Of a DNA stretch of 64,000 bases, positions 35,201 to 44,348 are shown piece by piece. The position numbers and the translations under genes are program-made. The notes under the pieces were generated by a model. The model did not search any database and was not told where the DNA came from. It was given only the letters and a program-made list of their open reading frames with translations. Positions within the stretch are counted from its first letter, which is position 1. The number at the start of each line of letters is the position of its first letter. Where the stretch lies: contig NZ_SJPH01000002.1 of the NCBI RefSeq assembly GCF_007859815.1, positions 47,824 to 111,823 on the forward strand. The letters are read 5' to 3'. Origin of the DNA: Botrimarina hoheduenensis. GTDB lineage: Bacteria > Planctomycetota > Planctomycetia > Pirellulales > Lacipirellulaceae.

Positions 35201-35998
35201 ATGGAAGTCCTTCTGAGCCCTCTCCGCGGCGAAGCCTTTTCGCGCGCTGCACACCGCGTTACGGGTGCCATGATCGGCGTTGCCGTGCAACTGTTGTTTG
35301 TTGTCACGGTCTGGTACCTGTTCTGGTTTTTGAAAGACGGTGCGCTCGCGATGGGGGGCGGTTCGCTGTTGCAAGACACGTTTCTCGCGCTGTTTTTCGC
35401 GGTGCCCCACAGCCTGTTACTTTACCCTCCCGTGCGTCGTCGGTTGGGCCGCGTGATCGGTCCCGCCTTCTACGGGCTGTTTTATGCCGGTGTGACTTGT
35501 GTCTCGCTGCTGCTGGTGATTTTCCTATGGCGACCAGTCGGGCCGATGCTGTGGCAGGCTTCGGGGTTCGTGCGGTACGCGATCGAAGCCGGTTTTTATG
35601 CGTCTTGGATCGCGCTGGCCTACAGCCTTCATCTGACGGGGCTCGGGTTTCAGACCGGCCTCACGCCGTGGCTGGCGTGGGTGCGCGGCACGAGCCAGCC
35701 GCGCCGTGCTTTCGCGCCCCGCGGGGCCTACCGATGGATGCGCCACCCCGTTTATCTGAGCTTCATGGGTCTGCTCTGGTTTACGCCGACCATGACGCTC
35801 GACCACGCGGTGCTGACCGGCGTGTGGACGCTCTACCTCTTTGTTGGCAGCTGGCTGAAGGACCGCCGCTTGGAGCACTACTTGGGCGACACCTATCACG
35901 AGTACCAAACACAGGTGACCGGCTATCCGTTGGTGGGGATCGGACCGCTCGGAAAACGCCGCGTGGCAACCCCCGCGCCGCAACGCCAAGCGGCGTGA
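35201..35998 (+). CDS. ICMT/NnrU-like membrane methyltransferase
   Basis: This 265-residue protein has about six membrane helices. The C-terminal third shows the SAM-binding signature of integral-membrane methyltransferases: YRWMRHPVYLSFMGLLW, then LKDRRLEHYLGDTYHEYQTQV. Similar proteins include isoprenylcysteine methyltransferases, NnrU and MddA (methanethiol S-methyltransferase). The substrate cannot be resolved from sequence. Confidence 0.78.
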   Translation: MEVLLSPLRGEAFSRAAHRVTGAMIGVAVQLLFVVTVWYLFWFLKDGALAMGGGSLLQDTFLALFFAVPHSLLLYPPVRRRLGRVIGPAFYGLFYAGVTCVSLLLVIFLWRPVGPMLWQASGFVRYAIEAGFYASWIALAYSLHLTGLGFQTGLTPWLAWVRGTSQPRRAFAPRGAYRWMRHPVYLSFMGLLWFTPTMTLDHAVLTGVWTLYLFVGSWLKDRRLEHYLGDTYHEYQTQVTGYPLVGIGPLGKRRVATPAPQRQAA

Positions 35999-36007
35999 GA
36001 CGCGACC

Positions 36008-36709
36008 TTAGGGGGCGGCATCCACGGAAACCGCCACGCCGTTGACACGCAGGTCGCTGAAATCCGCCGTGTCGTCGAACGAGCCGACGCCCAGCTTGCC
36101 GATGGGGAATCGCGTGTCAGTGGCGGTCAGCATCGGCTCGTTCTGGCCATCCCAGTAAACGGCGATGCGGCCCGTGGCTCGGCTACGTGTAAGCCGAACG
36201 GTGTGCCAAGCATCATCCCAGGGGGCCCCCGCATCCTTTTCGCCGCCGTCGGTAATCGCCAGGCGGTCCGCCCCGTCCACGACAAAGATCTGATGACAGT
36301 GCGGGTCGGGCTCTTTGCCCAGATGGACGTAAAAGAAATGGGCCGGATCGACCCAGCCGAAGAACAGGCACACGTCGCGATGGCCGTAGTCGGGGTGCGT
36401 GCTGCGGACCCGCACTTTGAGATCGAAGTCGCCCCAAGAGACCGTCTCCCACAGCGCGATATGGCCCGGGCTGCGGTGCGGAGGAGTGTAGGCCGAGGCT
36501 TTCTGAACGAGGCGGAGCATCCCCCGCGGCTGATCCGCTGCCAGTTGCCATGAGTCAGCGTCGAGCAGCGTCCACGCGCTCAGCGCCTCGGCCGTATCGA
36601 AGCGCTCCACGAGCGTGGTCTGTGCCAAGCACTTGGTGGCCGGTGTCACAAAGCACAGGACCACCGCGAGCGGCCCGGCGTACGCTGCCAATTTAGTGAG
36701 ACAATGCAT
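36008..36709 (-). CDS. Secreted LamG/concanavalin-like domain protein
   Basis: This is 233 residues from the ATG at 36709. Signal peptide to about residue 30. The mature part has a jelly-roll lectin-like pattern (DLKVRVRSTHPDYGHRDVCLFFGW, HFFYVHLG, WHTVRLTRSRATGRIAVYWDG, GKLGVGSFDDTADFSDLRVNG) similar to DUF1080 or LamG-like sugar-binding domains. No catalytic site is evident. It overlaps the stop of the MATE gene by 17 bases, suggesting coupling. Confidence 0.7.
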   Translation of the reverse strand: MHCLTKLAAYAGPLAVVLCFVTPATKCLAQTTLVERFDTAEALSAWTLLDADSWQLAADQPRGMLRLVQKASAYTPPHRSPGHIALWETVSWGDFDLKVRVRSTHPDYGHRDVCLFFGWVDPAHFFYVHLGKEPDPHCHQIFVVDGADRLAITDGGEKDAGAPWDDAWHTVRLTRSRATGRIAVYWDGQNEPMLTATDTRFPIGKLGVGSFDDTADFSDLRVNGVAVSVDAAP

Positions 36710-38228
36710 CAGGATGACCTTGGTCCATTTCAATAACACGCATCGAACGCCACTTGCCTTGCAAGAATCGCAGGAAGAACAAGATGCCGAGCGTCGCGAT
36801 CCAACAGGATACCAAGGCCCAACAGCCGTAGATCCCTGCCTGGAAAACTTCCACCGCCAGCAGGCTGAGGGTCGCCAGCAGGAAGCCCATCACGAGGCTC
36901 ACTAGCAGCACAAAGCGGGTGTCACCCGCTCCCTTCAACGCGCTGACAAAGACGATCAGCATGGCGTCCATGAAATTGTAGCACGCGACAAAACGCATCA
37001 GAACCAGCGCTGTGGCGGCCACGGCTTCGCGCGGCGCGGTCTCGCCGGCGACGGGCGTCGGGCTGGCAAAGAAGCCCCACAAGAAAATCTGCGGCACCCC
37101 CAACAGCAGCAACGACACCACGGCCATATACGCCCACGCCACGTGCAGCGTGGTCCAGGTTGCGCGGGCGGCGGCAACATCGCGGTTCTCGCCCAAGTGC
37201 TGACCCACCAGGATGCTCGCGGCCAGACCAAGTCCGCAGATAGGCATGAACGCCAATGAGCCGATGCTGAAGGTCATGCTCGTTGCCTCCGACTCGACGG
37301 CCCCCAATCGGCCTACCAGGACGATAAAGACGGTAAACCCGAGCACGTCGAGCAGCATCTGCACGCCGCTGGGGGCTCCGAAGCGAAACAGCCGACCGGC
37401 GAGCGCCCAATCGATCCGCCAATCGTCCGCACGGAACCGCAGCCGATTATCAGCCCGCAGCATCAGCACCAGATACGTTGCGGCCTTGAGCCACAGCGAG
37501 AGCACCGTGGCCCAGCCGGCCCCGTCGATGCCCATCGCGGGGAAGATGCGTACGGCCTCGCCTTGCCAACTGATCGATAGCCCGAAGATCCACCAGTAGT
37601 CCAGCACCAGATTCACCAGCGCGTACGTGGTATCGACGAGCATCACCAGCACGGTCTTGCTGCGTCCGCTGTAAAACGAAGAGAGCGATTGCGCCAGCAG
37701 CATCGCCGGCGCTCCGTAGCACATGAGCTGGAAGTAGCGTGCTTCCAGCGCAGCGGCTTCGCCGGTGTGCCCGGCTAGCGCAAAGAGGGGCCCCGCCAGC
37801 GGCACCAGCGCCAACACCAGTGGCGACACGGCCAACGCCACCCACACCCCCTGCCAAACCGCCGGACCGATGCGTTGCGGCTGGTTGGATCCGTGGTACT
37901 GGGCAACGAACGTGCCCGTGTAGCTGCAGAGCCCCACGGGCAGGCAGACCACGGCCCACCACGCGACAGTCGCCACGAAAGCGGCTGACATCGCGGCCCC
38001 CGACCAGTTGCTGAGCATCATCCGATCGACGAAGGTCATGACCGTCCATGACAGGCTCGACACCACCAACGGAGCGGCCACTGCTAGCACCTCGGCTCCG
38101 CCGCCGGGGCCCCGCCACCAGCTGGGGCGTTCGCCCGGTGAACCCGAGGGATCGGGTGCGAGGTTATCGCCGATCTCGGGCAGGTTGCTGCCCGAGGGAT
38201 CGGTCGCGGGAATGAGTACGCCTTCCAT
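36693..38228 (-). CDS. MATE-family multidrug/toxin efflux protein
   Basis: This 511-residue protein has 12 hydrophobic segments in two homologous halves. MATE motifs: APLVVSSLSWTVMTFVDRMML near the N-terminus, QSLSSFYSGRSKTVLVMLVD, and the second half SGVQMLLDVLGFTVFIVLVGR. Members extrude cationic drugs or metabolites by H+/Na+ antiport. The downstream LamG-like gene overlaps its stop. Confidence 0.88.
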   Translation of the reverse strand: MEGVLIPATDPSGSNLPEIGDNLAPDPSGSPGERPSWWRGPGGGAEVLAVAAPLVVSSLSWTVMTFVDRMMLSNWSGAAMSAAFVATVAWWAVVCLPVGLCSYTGTFVAQYHGSNQPQRIGPAVWQGVWVALAVSPLVLALVPLAGPLFALAGHTGEAAALEARYFQLMCYGAPAMLLAQSLSSFYSGRSKTVLVMLVDTTYALVNLVLDYWWIFGLSISWQGEAVRIFPAMGIDGAGWATVLSLWLKAATYLVLMLRADNRLRFRADDWRIDWALAGRLFRFGAPSGVQMLLDVLGFTVFIVLVGRLGAVESEATSMTFSIGSLAFMPICGLGLAASILVGQHLGENRDVAAARATWTTLHVAWAYMAVVSLLLLGVPQIFLWGFFASPTPVAGETAPREAVAATALVLMRFVACYNFMDAMLIVFVSALKGAGDTRFVLLVSLVMGFLLATLSLLAVEVFQAGIYGCWALVSCWIATLGILFFLRFLQGKWRSMRVIEMDQGHPDALSH

Positions 38229-38371
38229 GCCGCCCTGTCTGCCTTGTCCGCCTGTCCAATAGTGCCGCCGAGTCTGGGCCCTGCGGGCTCGCCACGGGGC
38301 ACTCGGACACGCTCTGCGTATTGGAGGTTCAGCGGGCGCGAACGCCCAGCCCTCACCTCGCTAAGGGCGGT

Positions 38372-39967
38372 TTACTGGAACGGATCCGCAAACGGGTCGT
38401 CATCTGCCGGGGGGGCGAGGTCCTCGGCCGGCTCTTCCGCAGCGGGCTCTTCCGCAGCGGGCTCTTCCTCAGCCGGCTCATCAGCGGGGGCGCTCTCCGC
38501 GAACGGGTCATCCTGTCCGCCGTCGTCGGCCACAGCAAACGGGTCGTCGTCAGCGGCGGGCTGGTCGGGAGTCGCTTCGTCCGTTGTCGGGTCGTCAATA
38601 GGAGAACTCCCGGGGGTTTCCTTAGCCGGTGTCTCGTCGGTCGGTGCCGCCTCGGCAGCGGGGGGCGTGTCCGGCGCAGCAGCGGGCGGGGAATCTTCCG
38701 GGCCCTGTTCACGCAGGCACTGGATCAGTCCCTCGGGCGAGACCAGATACAACCGATCGTTTTCCCGATTGGGGATCGCGGTCACGTTCGTGGCGTCGGC
38801 CCAGCGGGCCGTGGCTCCCGCTTTGCCCGGTCGGATGATCGCCAGACGTCCGTCGGGGCTTGTGGCATAGACACGGTCGGCGCTCGCCGCGACGAACTGA
38901 TCGACCCCTTCAACTGACCACAAGTTGGCACCGGTTGTCGCATCGAGGGCGTGCAAGGCAGGCTCGGTGGAACCAACGTAAGCCACGTTGCCAGCGATCA
39001 CCGCAGGCTGTCTCACGTCGCTGCCGACCGACTTCCGCCAGATCTGCTGTCCGCTAGTAGCGTTAACGGCGTAAACGAGCCCCGTGGTGGTGGGGATCAC
39101 CACGCTGGCGTCCTTGACCGCTGCCGGACCAACGAGCGGTGCTGCCCCGCGGAAACGGAACGCCACGCCCCGCCCGTCGTCGTAGCCGCAGTACAGCAGC
39201 CCGGCGGTAGTGGTCCACACAACGCGGTTGACCGGTGCCGGCAGCAGCGTTGGCGAGGCGTAGGACTGTCCGCTTGACGTGTAGGTCCAGGGAATGCCGC
39301 GGACCTCGTCGTGCGGCAAGCCGACGATGCGGCCATCGACCAGCGGCGCAAACACCCGATAATCGGCAACGATCGGCGCGCCGCCCGGCGCGCCGGGGAG
39401 TCGAAAGATGACCGGCGTGGGCTGCTTCTCAAGCCGCGCTTCTCGGGAATCGATCAGCGCGGCGGTCGAGGGGCGATTATCGCGAATCCGCACCCTGCCG
39501 GTCGCGGCGTCCAGCAAGTAGACCGTTGTGCCGTTGGCGATCGCCACCAGCTGTTCGTCGAGCACGGATTCGGTTTGGTCGAGCGGGGCGTCCTTTTTGG
39601 AGGGAGCGGCTGCGCCCGCTTCGAGTGCTTTGGGCTTGTAGCGTGAATGAACGGTTGGCCCGTAACTGGGCTGCTCGGGGTCGCCGTAGCGATGCGTCCA
39701 GCGGGTCGCACCGGTTTGGGCGTCGAAGGCCTGCACCACCCCTTTAGAGCTCAGGACATAGATCGCATCGCCGTGGAGCACCGCGTTGACGTTTCCCCCC
39801 TGCGTCGGATCGACCTGCGCCTGAGCGATCCAGACCCGTTCCAGACCGCTAGCAGTGAGCCCCGACTCGGGAACCAAAGCGCCGAGCGCCGGGGCTTCCA
39901 GGCCGAGCAGAACGAGTGCCGCTACCATCAGGGCCCTCGTTCGATATCCACGCGGTGAGCAAGCCAT
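38372..39967 (-). CDS. Secreted BamB-like PQQ-repeat beta-propeller with acidic tail
   Basis: This 531-residue protein has a signal peptide (ALMVAALVLLGLEAPALGA). Residues about 60-400 form PQQ-like propeller blades: AIYVLSSKGVVQAFDAQTGATRW, LVYAVNATSGQQIWRKS, YVGSTEPALHALDATTG and RVYATSPDGRLAIIRPG. The last about 110 residues are a Pro/Ala/Glu/Asp repeat (PAEEEPAAEEPAAEEPAE), likely disordered. Similar proteins in planctomycetes are of unknown role; BamB itself assists outer-membrane protein assembly. Confidence 0.82.
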   Translation of the reverse strand: MACSPRGYRTRALMVAALVLLGLEAPALGALVPESGLTASGLERVWIAQAQVDPTQGGNVNAVLHGDAIYVLSSKGVVQAFDAQTGATRWTHRYGDPEQPSYGPTVHSRYKPKALEAGAAAPSKKDAPLDQTESVLDEQLVAIANGTTVYLLDAATGRVRIRDNRPSTAALIDSREARLEKQPTPVIFRLPGAPGGAPIVADYRVFAPLVDGRIVGLPHDEVRGIPWTYTSSGQSYASPTLLPAPVNRVVWTTTAGLLYCGYDDGRGVAFRFRGAAPLVGPAAVKDASVVIPTTTGLVYAVNATSGQQIWRKSVGSDVRQPAVIAGNVAYVGSTEPALHALDATTGANLWSVEGVDQFVAASADRVYATSPDGRLAIIRPGKAGATARWADATNVTAIPNRENDRLYLVSPEGLIQCLREQGPEDSPPAAAPDTPPAAEAAPTDETPAKETPGSSPIDDPTTDEATPDQPAADDDPFAVADDGGQDDPFAESAPADEPAEEEPAAEEPAAEEPAEDLAPPADDDPFADPFQ

Positions 39968-40266
39968 AAGTAGTTAAAGGTCGTTCGCGGAGCGGAGGGC
40001 GAAAAAACAAAGGGGAAAACCGCCATCAAACGCCACTTAGATCGTGGGCGGACGACGTGAAGATCGCGGCTCGGCGAGCAGCGAGACTCCGCCTTCGATA
40101 GTAGTCACCCCGGGCTGGGTATGCACGTCGTGACCGGGGGGTGACGCTAGACCCCCGCGAGACCCCTCCCTTACGATGCCGATCGCGCCGAATGTAGGGG
40201 CAGGAAGCCCCGCGGTCCCCTGTGCGCGGCTGATCAGCCCCGCTCCTCGCTTGCTTGCAACGGCGA

Positions 40267-43200
40267 ATGCCCGACGCCGGACAACCCGCTGCCACTCCCG
40301 ATCGGGCCCTCCGCGAAGCGATAGGGTACCTGAATTTCTCGTCGGGCCAGCCCGACCCGAAGTTTCTGCGCGCGCTAGACACCCTGTTTGTCGATCAGCG
40401 CGATACTTCTCTCGGAGCGGATCCGCCACCGATCATCGACCGGGTGCTCGCCGTGCTTGCCGAAGGTGCCGAGCGCTTGCAAGGCGAGGGGGGGGCGTTT
40501 GCCGACATCAGCCAGGCCGGCGGTGCCATCGCCGCGGCGCAGCGCTTTCGGGCGACTTACCAAGAGTTTCATCGCGACCTGCTGGGCGGGATCGAGCCCG
40601 ATCGGTTGTGGAACGGGTTCCTCCTTGGCCGAGCGATGGAGTCCCTCCTGGCCGGCGGCTTTCCGTACGACACCGACGCCGCGCTCGCCGCAGCCCGCGA
40701 CCGGTTCGACGATTTTCTCGGCTACCGACCGGTTGCCGTGCTCGAAACCGATCAGAAGATCGAACCTTATCGCCATGAGTGGACCCGTCCCACGCCGCTC
40801 TACATTGCCGGAGCAGGCTCAGCGAGCGGTCCGCTTCAGCCGCTGATCGATCGTACGCTGGAGATCCTCCGCAGCACGCCCGCCGACCTGCTGCGGGCGG
40901 CTTCCTTCGATCCCGACCTGCTCGATGAATTGGCGGTCGATCCCCGTGAGTACGACTTCGATCACCCGGTTCACAAGCGGCCCAACCATCACTTCGGCAT
41001 GTGGGATCCTCATCGGATCGATCAGTCGGGCTTCTATCGGCGGTTTATTTTGCAGCCGCTAGTGATCGAAGCGGTGCGCGAGCGCATCGCGTCTCCCGAT
41101 CGGCATCGCACGCGAGCCGAGTTGCTCGAAGAGGGCGCGGCCGTGCTGGCCGGCACGATGCTCATGGCGGCGGGGGTGAGCGGGCAGGGTCCGGGTGCGC
41201 ACACCAGCGAAGAGACTCTCTCGACACTGCTGCCCGAGATCGCCGCGTATCGCGATCGCTTTTACGAGCAGCTGCTCGACCAGACCGCTGCGGCGCACGC
41301 CGAGCGGCTCCGCGAGGAGGCTCAGCGCCGGCGTCAGCCGTACGCCGGTGCCCGGCAACATCTAAACCAAGAGATCGCCCGGCGCCGCGCCGACCAGTTG
41401 CAGCGCGTGCAGCTTGCGCGGCTTTACGCGCGCATGGGCTATCCGGACGCCGCTCTGGAGCACGCCAGCGAGGTGCGCGTGGCGTCGGCCCGCTTGCTGT
41501 GTGAGATCGATTGTCGGTTGACCGCCGGACACCGCTTGATTGATGAGGGCGATCTGGACGGGGTGCGGGGCGCAATCGCCGAGATCCGCGACCTGCTCGA
41601 CCGGGGGATCCATTGCGGCGCGCTTGTCGATCCCTGGAATGTGGTCGGCTTCGGCGGGAACTTCAGTTTGTTTCCCGCGCTGGAGAACACCGTTCATGAT
41701 TACCGTGTGGACGATCTGATCCAGGTCGTGGATCAGCTGCTGGGGTTGTGCTCGCGCGCCTGCACCGAGGCGGCGGCGGCCAACGACGAAACCCGCGAGG
41801 CCGGTTTCAGCAAAACCCTGGGCGAGATCGCGACCTGGTGGGATCAGTTCGCCACGCCGCTCGTGAGCGGCGTGCGGCGTGTCCTGGGCAAGGAAGTCGA
41901 GGTCTCGACGAATCTCGTCGCGGGCGCGCTGGGGGCTTGGCGTAAGGCAGGCTCCGAAGCCGGCGATATCCGCTTTTGGGGCATGTTTGTCGATCAGTTC
42001 GATACGCCCCAGGCTTTCCAGCTGGTGATCGAGGCACTGCTGGATCAGGGGGACGCGGTCGCCTCAATGGCGCTGCTCATGCGCTGGCTGTGTCAGGTTG
42101 ACCTGACCCCGCTCGAAGACGGCGACGCCTCGTTCCATCTGCTGGCGATGCGCTGGCTACGGATGGTCGAGGATCGTATCGACGGAACCGACAACGATCA
42201 GTGGCCACTCGTGACACGCTTCTTCGACCACCTCGAAGCCAACGCCGAAGAGGTCTGGTCGGCCCCGCAGTGGGAGATCGGCGAGCATGCGTTTGATGAC
42301 GATCCGCTCGAAGAGCTTCTCAGCGGCGATGACGACGACGACCTGCTCGAAGACGATCAAGATGAGGACGAAGGCGAATCGCTCTTTGATGACGGCGACG
42401 ACGAGGACGACGACCTCGGCCTGTTCAGCGCGGCCTACGAGGGGGTCACGTTCGAGGATAGCGCTGACGACGGCATGGACTCGGCTATCTATGAGCCCAG
42501 CGATGACGAAACCCGCCTCGAGCTGGAAGAAGAGGCCGGTCGCATCGAGCAACGCCTCGAGTTTCTCAATACGGTCGCCAAGCTGTGGCGCCGGGCAGCC
42601 ATCGCCTGGGGGGTTCAAGGCGTCGCCTCGGAGCAACGCTCGGCGACCCTGCTCGCATGGCGCCGTGAAGCGGCCGATCGCTGCGTGGGGCTTGGTCAGC
42701 TCCTCGAAGCGATCCACCGCCATCGCTTGCCGCGGCCGCGTGGCACGCACGAATCGCTTGTCGAGTTTGATCGTCTGCGGGCGATCCGCGAGTCGCTCCT
42801 CGAGCAGACCATCGCCACTTGTGTGGAGATGGCCGATACGGCTCGGTTGCTCCGCGCTGCGGCGGGAGCGGTCGCGCTGGACGTTGCTGAATCGACCGAA
42901 GATCCCGAGCAAGAACATCACGCCCCGCTCCGCTTGAGCGGCGGCGCGATTGGCGTGCTCCGTTCGCTGCTGCGAGGCGACGCCGAGACGGTTCGCGAGC
43001 AATGGCCCCACATGGTGCAGTCGCTCCGCGGTGAGCGCTTGCTGTACGTTCCGATGGCCCGCGGGGGCGACCCCCGCGCGATTGTCCGTGCGCGAACCGT
43101 GCATCGTCTCATCCAAGCCCTGGTGGGCTGGCTGCCGCGGTTGGGGTTGGTACGCGAAACTTGTGAGCTGCTCGACGTGGCGCAGGCGATGGAGGACGAC

Positions 43201-44328
43201 CGCCCCAGCGGACAGGGAGCTGTCACCGAGTACGACCGCCTCTTCGAGGCCGGCTACGAGGCGCTGGTCCGCTGTCTCGTGGCCTCGGCCGATGAGTGGG
43301 ACGCCGAGCCCACGCTCGATACCGACGCCCGCCCTGCGGACGCCCTGCTGGTCGAGGCGGTGCAGAACCTCACGGAATCACAGCTCGATCGCTGGCTTCA
43401 GCACAGCAAGACGGTGCGTTTGAGCGCGGTCGAGCGGATCGCATCGCAGCAAGAGTGGGAACGCTTTATCTCATTCGTCCGGGCTCATGGTGACGAACTC
43501 TTCACGCAACGGTTCCTGATCCTCAGCAACCTGCGAAGCCTGCTGCATCAGGGTGTCGATGCGTGGCTCGATCATATCCGTGACGACGAGCCCGACTTGG
43601 CCCCGCTCGTCGCGGAGCGCCTCGAGGCCGATGCGGATCGCAAGGGCCTCGCCCGTGAGTTATCGCTTGCCATTGAGGTGGTCGTCGAAAACTACCGCGA
43701 GTACCGCGACTACAACAGCACCACCACACAGTCCGATCACGGCGAGCTGCTGCACGTGTTCGTCGATTTTATCCGTTTGCGCAACGCCTACGATCGCGTC
43801 GCGTGGAACCTCATGCCCGTGTTCCTCGCCCACCGCATCTTGGAACGCGACGGCCGGCCCGCCGCCGCCGAGCTTTGGCGCCGCGCGGTTGCCGAGCGAA
43901 CGGCCGAGGCGGCCGATCAGCATCAATCCAACCTCCGCGAGCTGGAGCAAAGCCACGGCATGCGGTTGCCGACGATTGCCGATCGCCTAGCCGAACGGTT
44001 TATCCGACCGCTGACGATCGATCGGCTGAAGGCCCTTGCGGGGCCGGCCATGGCGGGCGATGAGCGCTCTCCGCATGCGTTCCAGGCGCTGCGCGAGGAG
44101 ATCGCTGCGCTGCTTCGCGAGCCAACAGGAGCGGGGCTCGATACGCCGGATTGGTTGCAGGCGCTCGAAGAGGAGGTCGAGCAGCAGCGCGAAGAAGGGC
44201 ATGGCCCCGGTGCGCCGGCCGATCCGCTGGGCCGTACCCCCCAGGTGCGGCTCGCGTGGGAAGAGGTCCAGGCCCAGCTGGCCGCGGTCGCCAAGCGGCG
44301 TTCGGCGAATCGTCGTCCGCGCGCGTGA
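40267..44328 (+). CDS. Very large uncharacterised protein with acidic linker
   Basis: This is 1353 residues from the ATG at 40267 (MPDAGQPAATP). I do not recognise a domain. It is almost entirely helical with no signal peptide or membrane segment. A hyperacidic linker (about residues 675-745, with DDDDDLLEDDQDEDEGESLF) splits it into two halves. The N-terminal half has charged helices (RQHLNQEIARRRADQLQRVQ). The gene is intact, without frameshifts, in typical GC-rich codons, so it is a real gene under selection. A scaffold or nucleic-acid-associated role is possible but speculative. Confidence 0.8.
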   Translation: MPDAGQPAATPDRALREAIGYLNFSSGQPDPKFLRALDTLFVDQRDTSLGADPPPIIDRVLAVLAEGAERLQGEGGAFADISQAGGAIAAAQRFRATYQEFHRDLLGGIEPDRLWNGFLLGRAMESLLAGGFPYDTDAALAAARDRFDDFLGYRPVAVLETDQKIEPYRHEWTRPTPLYIAGAGSASGPLQPLIDRTLEILRSTPADLLRAASFDPDLLDELAVDPREYDFDHPVHKRPNHHFGMWDPHRIDQSGFYRRFILQPLVIEAVRERIASPDRHRTRAELLEEGAAVLAGTMLMAAGVSGQGPGAHTSEETLSTLLPEIAAYRDRFYEQLLDQTAAAHAERLREEAQRRRQPYAGARQHLNQEIARRRADQLQRVQLARLYARMGYPDAALEHASEVRVASARLLCEIDCRLTAGHRLIDEGDLDGVRGAIAEIRDLLDRGIHCGALVDPWNVVGFGGNFSLFPALENTVHDYRVDDLIQVVDQLLGLCSRACTEAAAANDETREAGFSKTLGEIATWWDQFATPLVSGVRRVLGKEVEVSTNLVAGALGAWRKAGSEAGDIRFWGMFVDQFDTPQAFQLVIEALLDQGDAVASMALLMRWLCQVDLTPLEDGDASFHLLAMRWLRMVEDRIDGTDNDQWPLVTRFFDHLEANAEEVWSAPQWEIGEHAFDDDPLEELLSGDDDDDLLEDDQDEDEGESLFDDGDDEDDDLGLFSAAYEGVTFEDSADDGMDSAIYEPSDDETRLELEEEAGRIEQRLEFLNTVAKLWRRAAIAWGVQGVASEQRSATLLAWRREAADRCVGLGQLLEAIHRHRLPRPRGTHESLVEFDRLRAIRESLLEQTIATCVEMADTARLLRAAAGAVALDVAESTEDPEQEHHAPLRLSGGAIGVLRSLLRGDAETVREQWPHMVQSLRGERLLYVPMARGGDPRAIVRARTVHRLIQALVGWLPRLGLVRETCELLDVAQAMEDDRPSGQGAVTEYDRLFEAGYEALVRCLVASADEWDAEPTLDTDARPADALLVEAVQNLTESQLDRWLQHSKTVRLSAVERIASQQEWERFISFVRAHGDELFTQRFLILSNLRSLLHQGVDAWLDHIRDDEPDLAPLVAERLEADADRKGLARELSLAIEVVVENYREYRDYNSTTTQSDHGELLHVFVDFIRLRNAYDRVAWNLMPVFLAHRILERDGRPAAAELWRRAVAERTAEAADQHQSNLRELEQSHGMRLPTIADRLAERFIRPLTIDRLKALAGPAMAGDERSPHAFQALREEIAALLREPTGAGLDTPDWLQALEEEVEQQREEGHGPGAPADPLGRTPQVRLAWEEVQAQLAAVAKRRSANRRPRA

Positions 44329-44348
44329 TGCGGTTGCCGCACCGCGCG

